Source of the DNA: an uncultured Latescibacterota bacterium
GTDB taxonomy: Bacteria > Latescibacterota > UBA2968
DNA: 64,000 nt
Reading direction: 5' to 3'
Assembly: GCA_958295785.1 (NCBI GenBank)
Contig: OY282377.1
Span: 4,466,896 to 4,530,895, forward strand
A model generated the notes under the pieces. That model saw nothing but the letters and a program-made list of their open reading frames with translations, did not search any database and had not been told where the DNA came from. Positions 26,180-34,727 of this stretch are shown here, one piece after another. The position numbers and the translations under genes were made by a program. Position 1 is the stretch's first letter; each line of letters starts with the position of its first letter.

Positions 26180-28849
26180 TCAAAGCCGCTCAACCACGCG
26201 CTCCGCAGTCTCGGTGATCAGCGGGTGTGCGTGGGTGCGGCACGCCTGCACGCGGGCAATCAGCGCGGCTGAATCGCCTGCATCCACGCAATTGAGCGCA
26301 CAGGCTTTGAGCCATAACTCATTGCCATCGATCAAATACAACATCCCATCTTCGCACGTCCGCAGGTCGTCGCGGAAAAAATTCCGCCCATAAGACAGGG
26401 CATCTTCCACCGCATCGGCATCGATCAGCACAGGCAAAATCGCTTTCCACTCGTGGTGCCGGTCGAGCACATTGTCCAAAAACTCCAGCGCGTTTGCGCG
26501 CTTTGTCTTGTCAGAACTGACAATGCCCAAATACGCGCGGTACATATCCCCGAGCGAATACTGAAGCCCCAGCAGCAAAAAAATTTGCTCCAGCGTCCCA
26601 TCGCGGTATTCCCGCAATGCCTGCTTGAGCAACGCAAAGGCTTTGCCCCTCGCGCTTTCAAAAATCTGCAACAACCGCGTCATCTCGTAATACACCCCGG
26701 CCTGCGCCATCAAAATGCGATCCACGCGATCCTCGTCGCAATGGAGACGCGAATCTGAGACGCGCAATTTGCACAACGCCTGAATGAGCGCGAGGCTATC
26801 GCCGGAACTCGCATTTTTCAACTTGTCCAACAGAAAATCGACAGCCCTTTGCACGGGGATCTCGGCCGCGACCCGGGGGATTTGCAACCGCAGGCGCGGC
26901 GAAGAATCCCACGCGGTTTTGAGCGCGGGCAAGGCAGCTTCCCCCATTTTTGCGAGGGCATTGCGTGCGTCAATGCGATAGCGCGGCTCTGCCAAGCGGT
27001 CGAGCAACCAAGCCGTGTACTCCGCGCTGCGATAGTCAAAACTGCGAATTACTTCCCTGACCACCTCGGCATCTGCATCGCGCCTGAGTTCCAAAAGAAA
27101 CGGTGCTAATTCTTTCATGTTGCCGATCACCCGAACCAGCAACACGCGCTCTTCGGGAACGCCCGAACCGAGGACGGATTCTACAAACGCCTTGTCGATC
27201 AACCCCTTTTCACGGGCCTTGCCATACCGAGAAATATACCCCAATGCGGTCGTGCGGATTTTTGGATCGCCATCTTGCAAATCATGCCGCAACGCCTCCA
27301 AATCCGCAGACAGAGTTTGTCGGCGCAGAAAATGCAGGGCCTCCACGCGCACATCCGTGTTTTCATCGCGCAACAGCCCGCGCACCAGGGGTTGCAAATC
27401 CACAGGCAGGGAAGGGCGCATCGCCAACAATGCCAACCGCTGCACGTCGGCATCTGCGTGTTGAATCAACGGCGCGATTTCGCTGGTTAAGTCCTCATCC
27501 GCTGTCCCCAAAAGTTCCAGCGCGTACGCCACATGCCGGGGATTTTCGGATTTCAACGCCTGAACGAGCACCGCAATCACGGCCCCATCGAGTTGTACGC
27601 GAAAATCGTCGATCTGAATTTCCCTGCGGTCGAGCGCGACTCGAAAGGCATCGACATAAGCCCTTCGCAACCTGACCAAATTCCAAAGCCACACCGCGAC
27701 GAGCCCCAAAGAGAAAAACGAAAGATGGGGATATAAAACACCGAACCCGGCCTGCAAAATGAGGACGACCAACGCGCCCAATCCCGTGGCCAAATTGTCA
27801 ACCGTCGTGTCGATAAAAACTTTTGACCGCTTTTTGAGTTCAGAAGGCACCGGCAGAAACAGGACTTCAATCGCTGCCTTGTGGATGGAGTGGCGAAAAC
27901 CAACATCGCCGACCTTCACCGCGACCCCGCCCCACAACCCGGCCATCAAAAGCACGCCCCACGCGCCGAGTGCCATGCTCACTGGCAAAAAAAACAGCGC
28001 GCAACCAACCCCAAATCGCTTGAGTATCCACGGGGTCATGAGCAATTGGAACACGAAGGAAAACCCATTGAGATAGGCAAAAAAACGACCGAAAAAAGCG
28101 GTCTTTTCGTCCTTGGTTTCAAAAGCCGCATTGACGATCTCATTAAACTGTATGTCTGCCACAACCGCGACAACCGCGACCAACGCGCCCATGCCCGCGA
28201 TGCGCTTGAGCAGTGCCGAAGACATCACCGCTTGCAGCGCGCCCCCTTCTGTTGACGCTTTCACAGACAGCGTCCCCACAGGCACCGTGCAAACCAACCC
28301 CGTGCTCGCCGCGATCAACCCCGCGCTGATCAGCAACAAATTTTCCGTGCCCAGCCAATTAGCGGCCCATCCCGTGAACAACCCCCCCACCACGGAGCCG
28401 GCAATGCCGCCCGTGCCGATAAACCCAAAAAGCCGTCGCGCTTCTCGCGCATCAAAGACGGCATTTGCCAGCAGCCAGAGCAGAGAAACCGCGAGCACCC
28501 CATAGAGATTGACCCATACGTAAAACAGGTAGTAAATCCAACCGCCGGAAACCGTGAACAAATAGCGAAAAATCGCCAAGTGCGCGATCAGCGCGATAAA
28601 TGTGCCCGGTATCAGGCGATTGAGACGCATACTGCCCATCAATTTGGAATACAAACTCGAAATGCCCCCGCCAATCAGCGCGACGAGAATCAAAACATAA
28701 GGCAATTGTGCAATGCCCAATTGATCCAAAAACAGGGCATTGCGGGCGGGCTTTAAGACATAGATAGAAGACAGGATGAGCGTGTAGGCCATCACAAGTG
28801 GCATCAGACGCCGCAACTCGGTCGGCCGGATATCGATGATTCTGTTCAT
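26180..28849 (-). CDS. ATP/ADP-translocase-like carrier with HEAT-repeat tail
   Basis: The 889-residue protein has about twelve membrane segments in residues 1-420, resembling the nucleotide (ATP/ADP, NTP/NDP) translocase family, with RRLMPLVMAYTLILSSIYVLKPARNALF at its start being typical (basic residues beside the first helix). Residues from about 440 on are soluble HEAT-like helical repeats. Classic members exchange nucleotides in plastids and intracellular bacteria; in free-living bacteria the cargo is unknown. A smaller homologue is the upstream neighbour at 29128-30444. The ATG at 28849 or the one at 28864 could be used; no strong Shine-Dalgarno decides. Confidence 0.82.
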   Translation of the reverse strand: MNRIIDIRPTELRRLMPLVMAYTLILSSIYVLKPARNALFLDQLGIAQLPYVLILVALIGGGISSLYSKLMGSMRLNRLIPGTFIALIAHLAIFRYLFTVSGGWIYYLFYVWVNLYGVLAVSLLWLLANAVFDAREARRLFGFIGTGGIAGSVVGGLFTGWAANWLGTENLLLISAGLIAASTGLVCTVPVGTLSVKASTEGGALQAVMSSALLKRIAGMGALVAVVAVVADIQFNEIVNAAFETKDEKTAFFGRFFAYLNGFSFVFQLLMTPWILKRFGVGCALFFLPVSMALGAWGVLLMAGLWGGVAVKVGDVGFRHSIHKAAIEVLFLPVPSELKKRSKVFIDTTVDNLATGLGALVVLILQAGFGVLYPHLSFFSLGLVAVWLWNLVRLRRAYVDAFRVALDRREIQIDDFRVQLDGAVIAVLVQALKSENPRHVAYALELLGTADEDLTSEIAPLIQHADADVQRLALLAMRPSLPVDLQPLVRGLLRDENTDVRVEALHFLRRQTLSADLEALRHDLQDGDPKIRTTALGYISRYGKAREKGLIDKAFVESVLGSGVPEERVLLVRVIGNMKELAPFLLELRRDADAEVVREVIRSFDYRSAEYTAWLLDRLAEPRYRIDARNALAKMGEAALPALKTAWDSSPRLRLQIPRVAAEIPVQRAVDFLLDKLKNASSGDSLALIQALCKLRVSDSRLHCDEDRVDRILMAQAGVYYEMTRLLQIFESARGKAFALLKQALREYRDGTLEQIFLLLGLQYSLGDMYRAYLGIVSSDKTKRANALEFLDNVLDRHHEWKAILPVLIDADAVEDALSYGRNFFRDDLRTCEDGMLYLIDGNELWLKACALNCVDAGDSAALIARVQACRTHAHPLITETAERVVERL

Positions 28850-29127
28850 AAAAAAAATGTGCAATCACTTATTGGTATTTCATCCCCGCAACGGGGAGGG
28901 AAGATGTGAAAAGCTATCGGCTTTCGGCAATCAGGTCTCAGCTATCTTCCCCTGCCATTCGCCCAAAGCGATGTATGGCCTGACCACTTGTTTTGCTGAC
29001 TGCTGATACGCTGATAGCTAAGATACAAGACCTTGTGACACAATAAAGCATTTTTCAGCAAAATTGCGTAACCAGTTACTTTTTTTACATAGGAAGGGAG
29101 ATTATAGGAGGATGGGTCCAGAAAATT
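28850..29127. repeat. Gap with mosaic repeats
   Basis: This 278-base gap separates the two carrier genes. It contains a CCCCGCAACGGGGAGGG piece like the interior of the 22558 element and AGCTATCGGC / GCTGATAGCTAAG words that recur in other gaps. No gene or clear promoter was found. Confidence 0.4.
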
Positions 29128-30444
29128 TTATCGAGATTCCAAACGCTGGAAAGAACGCCCCACATACCGCACGGCCAAAAGCCAAACCGCGAGCAACCCC
29201 GCGCTGATCAACGACAACCACCGCATGTGCCCAAAGCCCGTGAGCACCAGTGTAATGCCCAGACTTAGGCCAACGGCCAATGCTTTGGCAAACCGCTGTA
29301 CAAACATGTCGATAAAGGCTTTGGCCTTGTACTTTTCGTCGCGTGTCGTCGGCACGTAAAGCACCTCTTTTGCCGATTGGTTGATCGAATAGCTAAACCC
29401 ATTGTCACACGTATTCAGCGCGCTGCCAACCCACAATACCGGAAAACACAGAAAACCCATCGATCCGATCATGGCCGCAACGGGCAAAAACATCAACGCT
29501 ATGCCGACCCCAAACCGCGTCATCACAAAACTAGTCAGCGCGATTTGCACAAAAAACGCAAACCGATTGGTGAACGCAAAAACATCTGCAAATTGCTTTC
29601 CTATTGCATCGCCCTCGAGATGGTGGGCAATCGTTGCTGAAAACTGGAAATCCATAATGGTCGAGACCATTTCATAAATGCCGACAATCGCCACAATCGA
29701 CAAAAGATATTTCGACCCAAAGACCAAGCGGGCGCCTTCTAGTGCTGGATTGTCGTTCGCCAATTCCTCTTTGGATTCCGATTCGACCGCAGGCGCGGGT
29801 GGCAAATGCCGCGCCACCAATCGCCCGGCCGCACTTGCAAAGGCGACGATCACAACGCCAATGCCCAAGCAAACCCACATCCAGTCGGACGCGGTCAGGT
29901 CATCGATCATCGCACGCAAAACTTCCGACCCAAACCATCCCCCACTCACGCCGCCGAGACCGATCAGCCCATACAGGCGTTTGGCCTCATCCGGGGCAAC
30001 GCTATCGTTCAAAAAGGCAAAAAAGGTCGCCACCATCAGCGTGCTGTACAAATCGCCAAACAAATAAAATGTCCAAACCGTCCAGTCGCCCGCAGCGGCG
30101 AGCATCGCGGCGTAGATCACATAGCAAACGCCAAAAAACGCGGAAAAGATATAGGTCAACTGCTGTCGCTGAAATGACCGCACGAGCAGGGTAAAAATCG
30201 AAACAGCCAGAAAAGCGACGACCATATTCAAGACTTTGGCGATCAATTCGGCCTGCGCCGCAGTCATATACAGGCCAAAAGCGCGGAAACCCTCCGCATC
30301 GTAAAACGCGATAAAAAGCCCTTTTTTTAGCGGCTTCAGAATCCAGAAACTCGCAATCACGAGAAAAAAATAGCCGAACATCAACACCGCGAGGGGGGCT
30401 TCAGATCGGCGAATATCCAAGATATGTTTGATCGGGTTTGACAT
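29128..30444 (-). CDS. ATP/ADP-translocase-like carrier, short form
   Basis: The 438-residue protein has about twelve membrane segments and matches the nucleotide translocase-like branch of the major facilitator group. Features shared with the HEAT-tailed paralogue include the early FWILKPLKKGLF motif, the RLYGLIGLGGVSGGWFGS loop and the late SINQSAKEVLYVPTTRDEKYKAKAFID segment. It lacks the HEAT tail. Carriers of this family can exchange ATP for ADP, but bacterial relatives outside pathogens are uncharacterised. It lies 78 bases after the barrel gene. Confidence 0.82.
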   Translation of the reverse strand: MSNPIKHILDIRRSEAPLAVLMFGYFFLVIASFWILKPLKKGLFIAFYDAEGFRAFGLYMTAAQAELIAKVLNMVVAFLAVSIFTLLVRSFQRQQLTYIFSAFFGVCYVIYAAMLAAAGDWTVWTFYLFGDLYSTLMVATFFAFLNDSVAPDEAKRLYGLIGLGGVSGGWFGSEVLRAMIDDLTASDWMWVCLGIGVVIVAFASAAGRLVARHLPPAPAVESESKEELANDNPALEGARLVFGSKYLLSIVAIVGIYEMVSTIMDFQFSATIAHHLEGDAIGKQFADVFAFTNRFAFFVQIALTSFVMTRFGVGIALMFLPVAAMIGSMGFLCFPVLWVGSALNTCDNGFSYSINQSAKEVLYVPTTRDEKYKAKAFIDMFVQRFAKALAVGLSLGITLVLTGFGHMRWLSLISAGLLAVWLLAVRYVGRSFQRLESR

Positions 30445-30522
30445 GATTCAGTTCATTTTTTGGAATAGTACTGAATGAGGACTCCTCCCTCGGTCCTTCC
30501 CCGCAACTCGGGCAGTGCCTCA

Positions 30523-32067
30523 TCAAAACGCCTGACGCATCGTAAATCCGATGAGCAGACGCGCGGCAGTGCTGTGCCCAATTTTGATCTTGCCGAGCAA
30601 GCCGAGTTCCGTGCGAAATGAAATGCCGCCGCCATAAGAAGAATGGAAACCGCCCCATCTCAAATCGCCAAAATGATCGAAAATCTGGCCCTCGTCCCAA
30701 AACAAAAACGCATTCCAATAATCCCAGATCGGATACCGATACTCCGCGTTGAACAGCAAAGCACCCTGCCCGCGAAAATGACCGCGTCTGTATCCGCGTG
30801 CCGATAGGTTGCCCCCTAGATGAATCAACTCGGTATAGGGCACAAAGCCATCCCCCAATGACCGCACCTTATCCAACTGGGCGTGCAGAACCAAAATTCG
30901 ATTCTTCCAGAACAACGTGACATAACGGGCCGCTTCTGCACGTATCTGATAAAACCGAATGCGATCCGGCCCTGTCGCCACGTCCGCTTTCAACGCGATA
31001 AATCCACCGCGCTCGGGATACCCGGTATCGCGTGCAAAGTAAAACTGATCGCCAAATTGTGCGACCACGCGGCCGGGAAATCGGTAATCAACCGGCAGAG
31101 AAAGTTGGCGTGTCGGCCGCTTAAAATCGCGGTCGTCATACACCACCTGAAACCCAAAGCGGTAAAATGTGAACGCCGCACCCAATCCCTTGAGCAAGCG
31201 CGCTTGGGGCGAGGATCCCGGATCGGAAAGCGGTTGCAATCCGCCCATAACCGGCCTGAAATCGCGCCGCACAACCCCCAGCGTGCCCACCAGTTTGACC
31301 TGCGGCACATAAGACGCGATCTCGCCCTTTTTCAACCGCCACTCAACAGCAGTTTCCACATCGATCTTTTTGAGTTCAAAAAGCCTTGCGTCATTGTTTT
31401 TTACCGCGCCGTTTATCGTGGCACCTCTGTTTTTCGTTTGCAAAAACCCCCCCTGAATTTTCCAAACGAGCCCCTTGCCCAACACATCGGGCGCAACGTA
31501 CAACCCTTCGACAAATTGTCCTTTCCTCCCCGAATAAATATAGTGCGCCGCGATTGTATTCTCGCGCCCGAACCAATTGGTTTGAAAAAGACGCACCCCA
31601 ACCCCTGTACCCGTTTCACCTCCCAATTGCCCATGCGGAAAAAGACCAAACGTACTCCCTTTATTGGTGAACAATTTATAGTAGCGAACCCATAGCTTTG
31701 CGTGCTCTGCATAAACGGCAAATTTCCCCAACGGATTGACCACCATCAGCAAGGCATACCGGGGCAAGCCCAACAAATGATTCACGGGTGTCACTTTTGT
31801 AACAGAGACATCCGTACTGTCGGCAACCTCGCCCTGCGATATATCGTAGGGATCGTGCTTATACAGGCTATCAGCCTCAGCCGACGAAGCAGAGGCAGGC
31901 GCGTCTTTGGACATGCACAACAGGCCAAAGACAAAAAGGAAGGTAAGAAGTTGTCTTAAAACGCAGCGGGGAGACCTGATCCCCCCTTCCCCGTAGGAAG
32001 AGGGGTTAGAGGGGTAGATCAAAAAAAAATTAAAACAACCTCTAAATGGGCGCATCACGGTTCTCAT
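30523..32067 (-). CDS. Omp85/BamA-like surface antigen barrel
   Basis: The 514-residue outer-membrane protein has a signal peptide, a plug or linker region to about residue 100 and a beta-barrel with alternating hydrophobic strands. The LIHLGGNLSARGYRRGHFRGQG segment is the L6-loop RGY-type motif of the Omp85 (bacterial surface antigen) superfamily, and the chain ends in Phe, as outer-membrane barrels do. Only a short N-terminal region precedes the barrel, so it has no room for five POTRA domains. Residues 9 to about 41 are encoded by a 98-base TIR element. It is the first gene of the signalling cluster, downstream of the promoter at 32218-32247. Confidence 0.88.
   Translation of the reverse strand: MRTVMRPFRGCFNFFLIYPSNPSSYGEGGIRSPRCVLRQLLTFLFVFGLLCMSKDAPASASSAEADSLYKHDPYDISQGEVADSTDVSVTKVTPVNHLLGLPRYALLMVVNPLGKFAVYAEHAKLWVRYYKLFTNKGSTFGLFPHGQLGGETGTGVGVRLFQTNWFGRENTIAAHYIYSGRKGQFVEGLYVAPDVLGKGLVWKIQGGFLQTKNRGATINGAVKNNDARLFELKKIDVETAVEWRLKKGEIASYVPQVKLVGTLGVVRRDFRPVMGGLQPLSDPGSSPQARLLKGLGAAFTFYRFGFQVVYDDRDFKRPTRQLSLPVDYRFPGRVVAQFGDQFYFARDTGYPERGGFIALKADVATGPDRIRFYQIRAEAARYVTLFWKNRILVLHAQLDKVRSLGDGFVPYTELIHLGGNLSARGYRRGHFRGQGALLFNAEYRYPIWDYWNAFLFWDEGQIFDHFGDLRWGGFHSSYGGGISFRTELGLLGKIKIGHSTAARLLIGFTMRQAF
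31946..32043. mobile_element. 98-bp TIR element inside the barrel gene signal region
   Basis: AGAAGTTGT (31946-31954) and ACAACCTCT (32035-32043) are inverted repeats with one mismatch. The interior resembles that of the 22558-22667 element (CCCCTC...GGGGAAGGGGGG, TTTTAAGACAACTTCTT at one end), and both have the same orientation relative to the host gene. Confidence 0.6.
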
Positions 32068-32119
32068 GAAATTATCAATGACGGGTTGAACGACTAAAAG
32101 GAGCAGGCATGTGCAAGCA

Positions 32120-32174
32120 CAACGTCATGAAAGCTGGCGTTCAGCCTCTCTGGATTCCGGCTTTACTGACGTTG
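32120..32174. repeat. Hairpin-forming repeat in the barrel-gene leader
   Basis: CAACGTCA (32120-32127) and TGACGTTG (32167-32174) are perfect inverted ends, and AAAGC/GCTTT extends the stem. It lies in the predicted 5-prime leader of the barrel mRNA. A GCGTGCGTCGGAATGACGG word follows. It resembles short interspersed repeats of many bacteria. Confidence 0.55.
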
Positions 32175-32217
32175 TTCTTCGCGTGCGTCGGAATGACGGA
32201 TACCCACTTTGAAAAAA

Positions 32218-32247
32218 AATATAACACCACAACCTAGACGATGTCAA
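32218..32247 (-). promoter_or_regulatory. Promoter of the barrel/carrier cluster
   Basis: On the minus strand TTGACA (32247-32242) and TATATT (32223-32218) are 18 bases apart. Transcription would start near 32211, about 145 nt before the ATG at 32067. Confidence 0.65.
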
Positions 32248-32315
32248 TATCTTTGATCCGTGCTAACGCGATCCAAACCCAATGCACGGGTTTATCCGTA
32301 CGCGAATATTTACGC

Positions 32316-32344
32316 TTGACTTCTCGGCCTAAAGGTGTTATTTT
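32316..32344 (+). promoter_or_regulatory. greA promoter
   Basis: TTGACT (32316-32321) and TATTTT (32339-32344) are spaced by 17 bases. The predicted start near 32351 leaves a leader of about 97 nt before greA. Confidence 0.65.
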
Positions 32345-32447
32345 TTTGCCATATAGACAACGGACAGCGATTATCGCTGCATCAAAAGTCTATCTCGGAA
32401 CTCGCGATTGGGTTCGAGATAGATTTTTTATTTCTTAGGATAGTTTT

Positions 32448-32921
32448 ATGAACCGCGTTTACCTCACCAAAGACGGATACGAGAAAATCCGCGCCGACCT
32501 CATTCGCCTGCAAACCAAAGAGCGTCCAAACGTCATTGCGGCGATTAGAAAGGCACGCGAATTTGGCGACCTGAGTGAAAATGCCGAATACCATGCCGCC
32601 AAAGAGCGACAGGCATTTCTCGAAAAGAAAATTGCCGAACTCCAGGAAAAACTCACCAACTCGGAAATCATTGACGAAAGTCAGATTCCCAAAGACAAAG
32701 CCTATCTGGGCGCGACGGTCAAGTTGGAAGACAAAAAGAGCGGCAACAAAATGCAGTACACGCTGGTGACAGTGGATGAAGCCGATTTTGACCAGCACAA
32801 GATATCGACCGCGTCTCCCATCGGCAAGGCTCTGTTGGGCAAGCGCGTTGGCGAGATTGTGGATATTCAAGTGCCCGTCGGCACGCTCACGTATGAAATT
32901 CTCGATATCTCGAGGGACTGA
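32448..32921 (+). CDS. greA: Transcription elongation factor GreA
   Basis: GreA enters the RNA polymerase secondary channel and stimulates cleavage of backtracked transcripts. The 157-residue length is standard. The N-terminal coiled coil carries the active tip acidic pair in the GDLSENAEYHAAKERQ motif (Asp and Glu), and the C-terminal FKBP-like domain ends with PVGTLTYEILDI. It is a single-gene unit with its own promoter and a strong terminator 20 bases after the stop. Confidence 0.98.
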   Translation: MNRVYLTKDGYEKIRADLIRLQTKERPNVIAAIRKAREFGDLSENAEYHAAKERQAFLEKKIAELQEKLTNSEIIDESQIPKDKAYLGATVKLEDKKSGNKMQYTLVTVDEADFDQHKISTASPIGKALLGKRVGEIVDIQVPVGTLTYEILDISRD

Positions 32922-32940
32922 ATTTTTTCCATCCAAATCA

Positions 32941-32973
32941 AAAAGGCGACAGTGATCCTGTCGCCTTTTTTTT
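32941..32973 (+). terminator. greA intrinsic terminator
   Basis: AAAAGGCGACAG (32941-32952) pairs with CTGTCGCCTTTT (32958-32969) around a 5-base loop, and a T-run follows. Confidence 0.9.
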
Positions 32974-33178
32974 CAGACGCGAATAGACGAATCGGCGAGT
33001 CAATAAATCGTAGGGACAGGCCCCTGTGCCTGTCCTCGCAATCAGCGGTCAGCGATCAGTCTCTATCCTACCCCCTAACCCGCCGCACTTTGATGAACTG
33101 CTATCGCAGTTGTACCCCGTTCCACATAGAGGTCACATCAAATCGGTTGCCTCAGCATGACAGGCTGTTATATCACAA

Positions 33179-33222
33179 CCAAAAAATAAAAGGGCAAATC
33201 GACATTCGTTCGATTTGCCCTT
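33179..33222 (-). terminator. Terminator of the ribosomal superoperon
   Basis: On the minus strand AAGGGCAAATCGA (33222-33210) pairs with TCGATTTGCCCTT (33202-33190): 13 bases, 7-base loop, then TTATTTTTTGG. It lies 20 bases after the rplQ stop and ends the 29-kb run. Confidence 0.92.
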
Positions 33223-33241
33223 AAAAAATGCCTGCACAAAA

Positions 33242-33673
33242 TCAAGCGTCTTTCTCGTCCTCTTTGGCCCCCTCCGTCTCGTCTTTTGTTGCGATTTCCG
33301 CATAATCGGAACTGGCACCATCTGTTACGAGCTCGATCAAACACAATTCGCTGCTGTCACCGCGCCTGGGGCCGAGTTTGAAAATGCGCGTATAGCCGCC
33401 ATTGCGGTCGGCAAATGAAGGGCCAATTTCGTCAAACAACTTGGTGACCACCACCTTGTTCTGAATGCGCCGCAACACTTGGCGCCGCGCGTGCAAGTCG
33501 CCGCGCTTGGCAAAAGAAATCAATCGCTCGGCAACGCCGCGCAATTCTTTGGCCTTGGGCAATGTGGTGCGTACTTTGCCATTGTCAAACAGGGATGTCG
33601 CCATATTGTTGAGCATGGCTTTTTTGTGGCTCGCGGTGCGGCCCAGCTTTCGACCTCGTTTTCCGTGCCTCAT
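33242..33673 (-). CDS. rplQ: Ribosomal protein bL17
   Basis: The 143-residue large-subunit protein has the conserved start MRHGKRGRKLGRTASHKKAM and lines the peptide exit side of the 50S subunit. It is about 20 residues longer than typical bL17 because of an acidic C-terminal tail (EIATKDETEGAKEDEKDA). The start follows GAGGAAA. It is the last gene of the alpha section, 11 bases after rpoA and just before the operon terminator. Confidence 0.97.
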   Translation of the reverse strand: MRHGKRGRKLGRTASHKKAMLNNMATSLFDNGKVRTTLPKAKELRGVAERLISFAKRGDLHARRQVLRRIQNKVVVTKLFDEIGPSFADRNGGYTRIFKLGPRRGDSSELCLIELVTDGASSDYAEIATKDETEGAKEDEKDA

Positions 33674-33684
33674 GGGTTTCCTCG

Positions 33685-34701
33685 CTAAAACTCGTCATCT
33701 AAAATCGAGAGGTGCTCAGACTTGTCAGCGACTCCTCGATATTTACTCACGTCAATCCCGAACGCAAGACCCAAACTTTCGAGAATGGCGGTCAATTCAT
33801 TGAGCGATTTGCGGCCAAAATTGCGGAACTTGAGCATCTCGTTCTCTGTTTTTTGCACGAGATCTTCAAGGGTGATAATATTGGCCGCTTTTAGGCAATT
33901 GGCCGACCGCACCGACAATTCCAACTCGTCGACGGACATCTGGAGCAGTTTTGCGATTCGGCGCGTTTCCTCATCGACAACTTCCTCTAATTCCTCTTTT
34001 GGCTCTTCTTCAAAGTGGATAAACAATTTGATATGGTCTTTTAATATCCTTGCGGCATGCGCCACGGCATCGTCTGGGCGCACAACGCTGTTTGTCCAAA
34101 CTTCAAGAGAAAGTTTGTCGTAGTCGGTCTGTTGCCCCACGCGCGCATTATCGACTTCGTAATGCACTTTGCGAATCGGAGAAAAAGCCGCGTCCAACGC
34201 AATGGTGCCCATGGGCTGATCTGCATGCTTGTTCGCCTCTGCCAGCACATAGCCCCGGCCCTTTCCAACCGTGATTTCCATGTCGAGCACGGCATCTTTG
34301 TCGAGTGTTGCAATATGCAGGTCGGGATTCATCACTTCGATATCGGCATCAACTTGCAAATCCCCAGCCGTGAGTTTGCCCGGCCCCTCTTTTTTTACAT
34401 ACAGCAATTTGTCTTCCTCTGCATGCACATGCAGGCAAACTTCCTTGAGATTCAAGACGATCTCCGTCACATCCTCGACCACGCCTTCAACCACCGTAAA
34501 CTCGTGCTGAACCCCTTCAATTTTTACAGCCTTGACAGCGGCCCCTTCAATAGAAGAAAGCAAGACGCGTCGCAGGGCATTGCCAAGTGTTGAACCAAAC
34601 CCGCGCTCGAGAGGCTGCAAACTAAACAGGCCGTGATCGTCACTCAGGCTTTCTTCGTCGATCTGCACAGATCGAGGCATCTGAAAATTTTTTGCTTCCA
34701 T
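33685..34701 (-). CDS. rpoA: RNA polymerase alpha subunit
   Basis: Alpha dimerises to nucleate RNA polymerase assembly and its C-terminal domain contacts promoter DNA and activators. The 338-residue protein has the N-terminal assembly domain with ERGFGSTLGNALRRVLLSS and the C-terminal domain with ELSVRSANCLKAANIITLEDL and RNFGRKSLNEL. The ATG at 34701 is used; TTG six bases earlier is possible. It lies between rpsD and rplQ in the usual alpha order. Confidence 0.98.
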   Translation of the reverse strand: MEAKNFQMPRSVQIDEESLSDDHGLFSLQPLERGFGSTLGNALRRVLLSSIEGAAVKAVKIEGVQHEFTVVEGVVEDVTEIVLNLKEVCLHVHAEEDKLLYVKKEGPGKLTAGDLQVDADIEVMNPDLHIATLDKDAVLDMEITVGKGRGYVLAEANKHADQPMGTIALDAAFSPIRKVHYEVDNARVGQQTDYDKLSLEVWTNSVVRPDDAVAHAARILKDHIKLFIHFEEEPKEELEEVVDEETRRIAKLLQMSVDELELSVRSANCLKAANIITLEDLVQKTENEMLKFRNFGRKSLNELTAILESLGLAFGIDVSKYRGVADKSEHLSILDDEF

Positions 34702-34727
34702 ACACAAAAACTCCTGTTGCGCGTCTC

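Larger units (their letters stand above)
32068..32447. other. Divergent promoter region between barrel gene and greA
   Basis: This 380-base gap has no gene. It contains a 55-base hairpin repeat (32120-32174), the minus-strand promoter at 32218-32247 and the greA promoter at 32316-32344. Confidence 0.65.
32922..33241. other. Gene-free gap with two terminators and repeats
   Basis: Between greA and rplQ, which converge, lie the greA terminator, a GTAGGGACAGGCCCCTGTGC repeat at about 33010-33038, a GGTCAGCGATCAG mosaic, a CAGTTGTACCCCG word and the terminator of the ribosomal genes. No gene is seen. Confidence 0.6.

Noticed and set aside
30453-30635. Short frame ending EGGVLIQYYSKK after the barrel gene
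   Set aside because: It overlaps the barrel C-terminus out of frame and has no start signal or family match.
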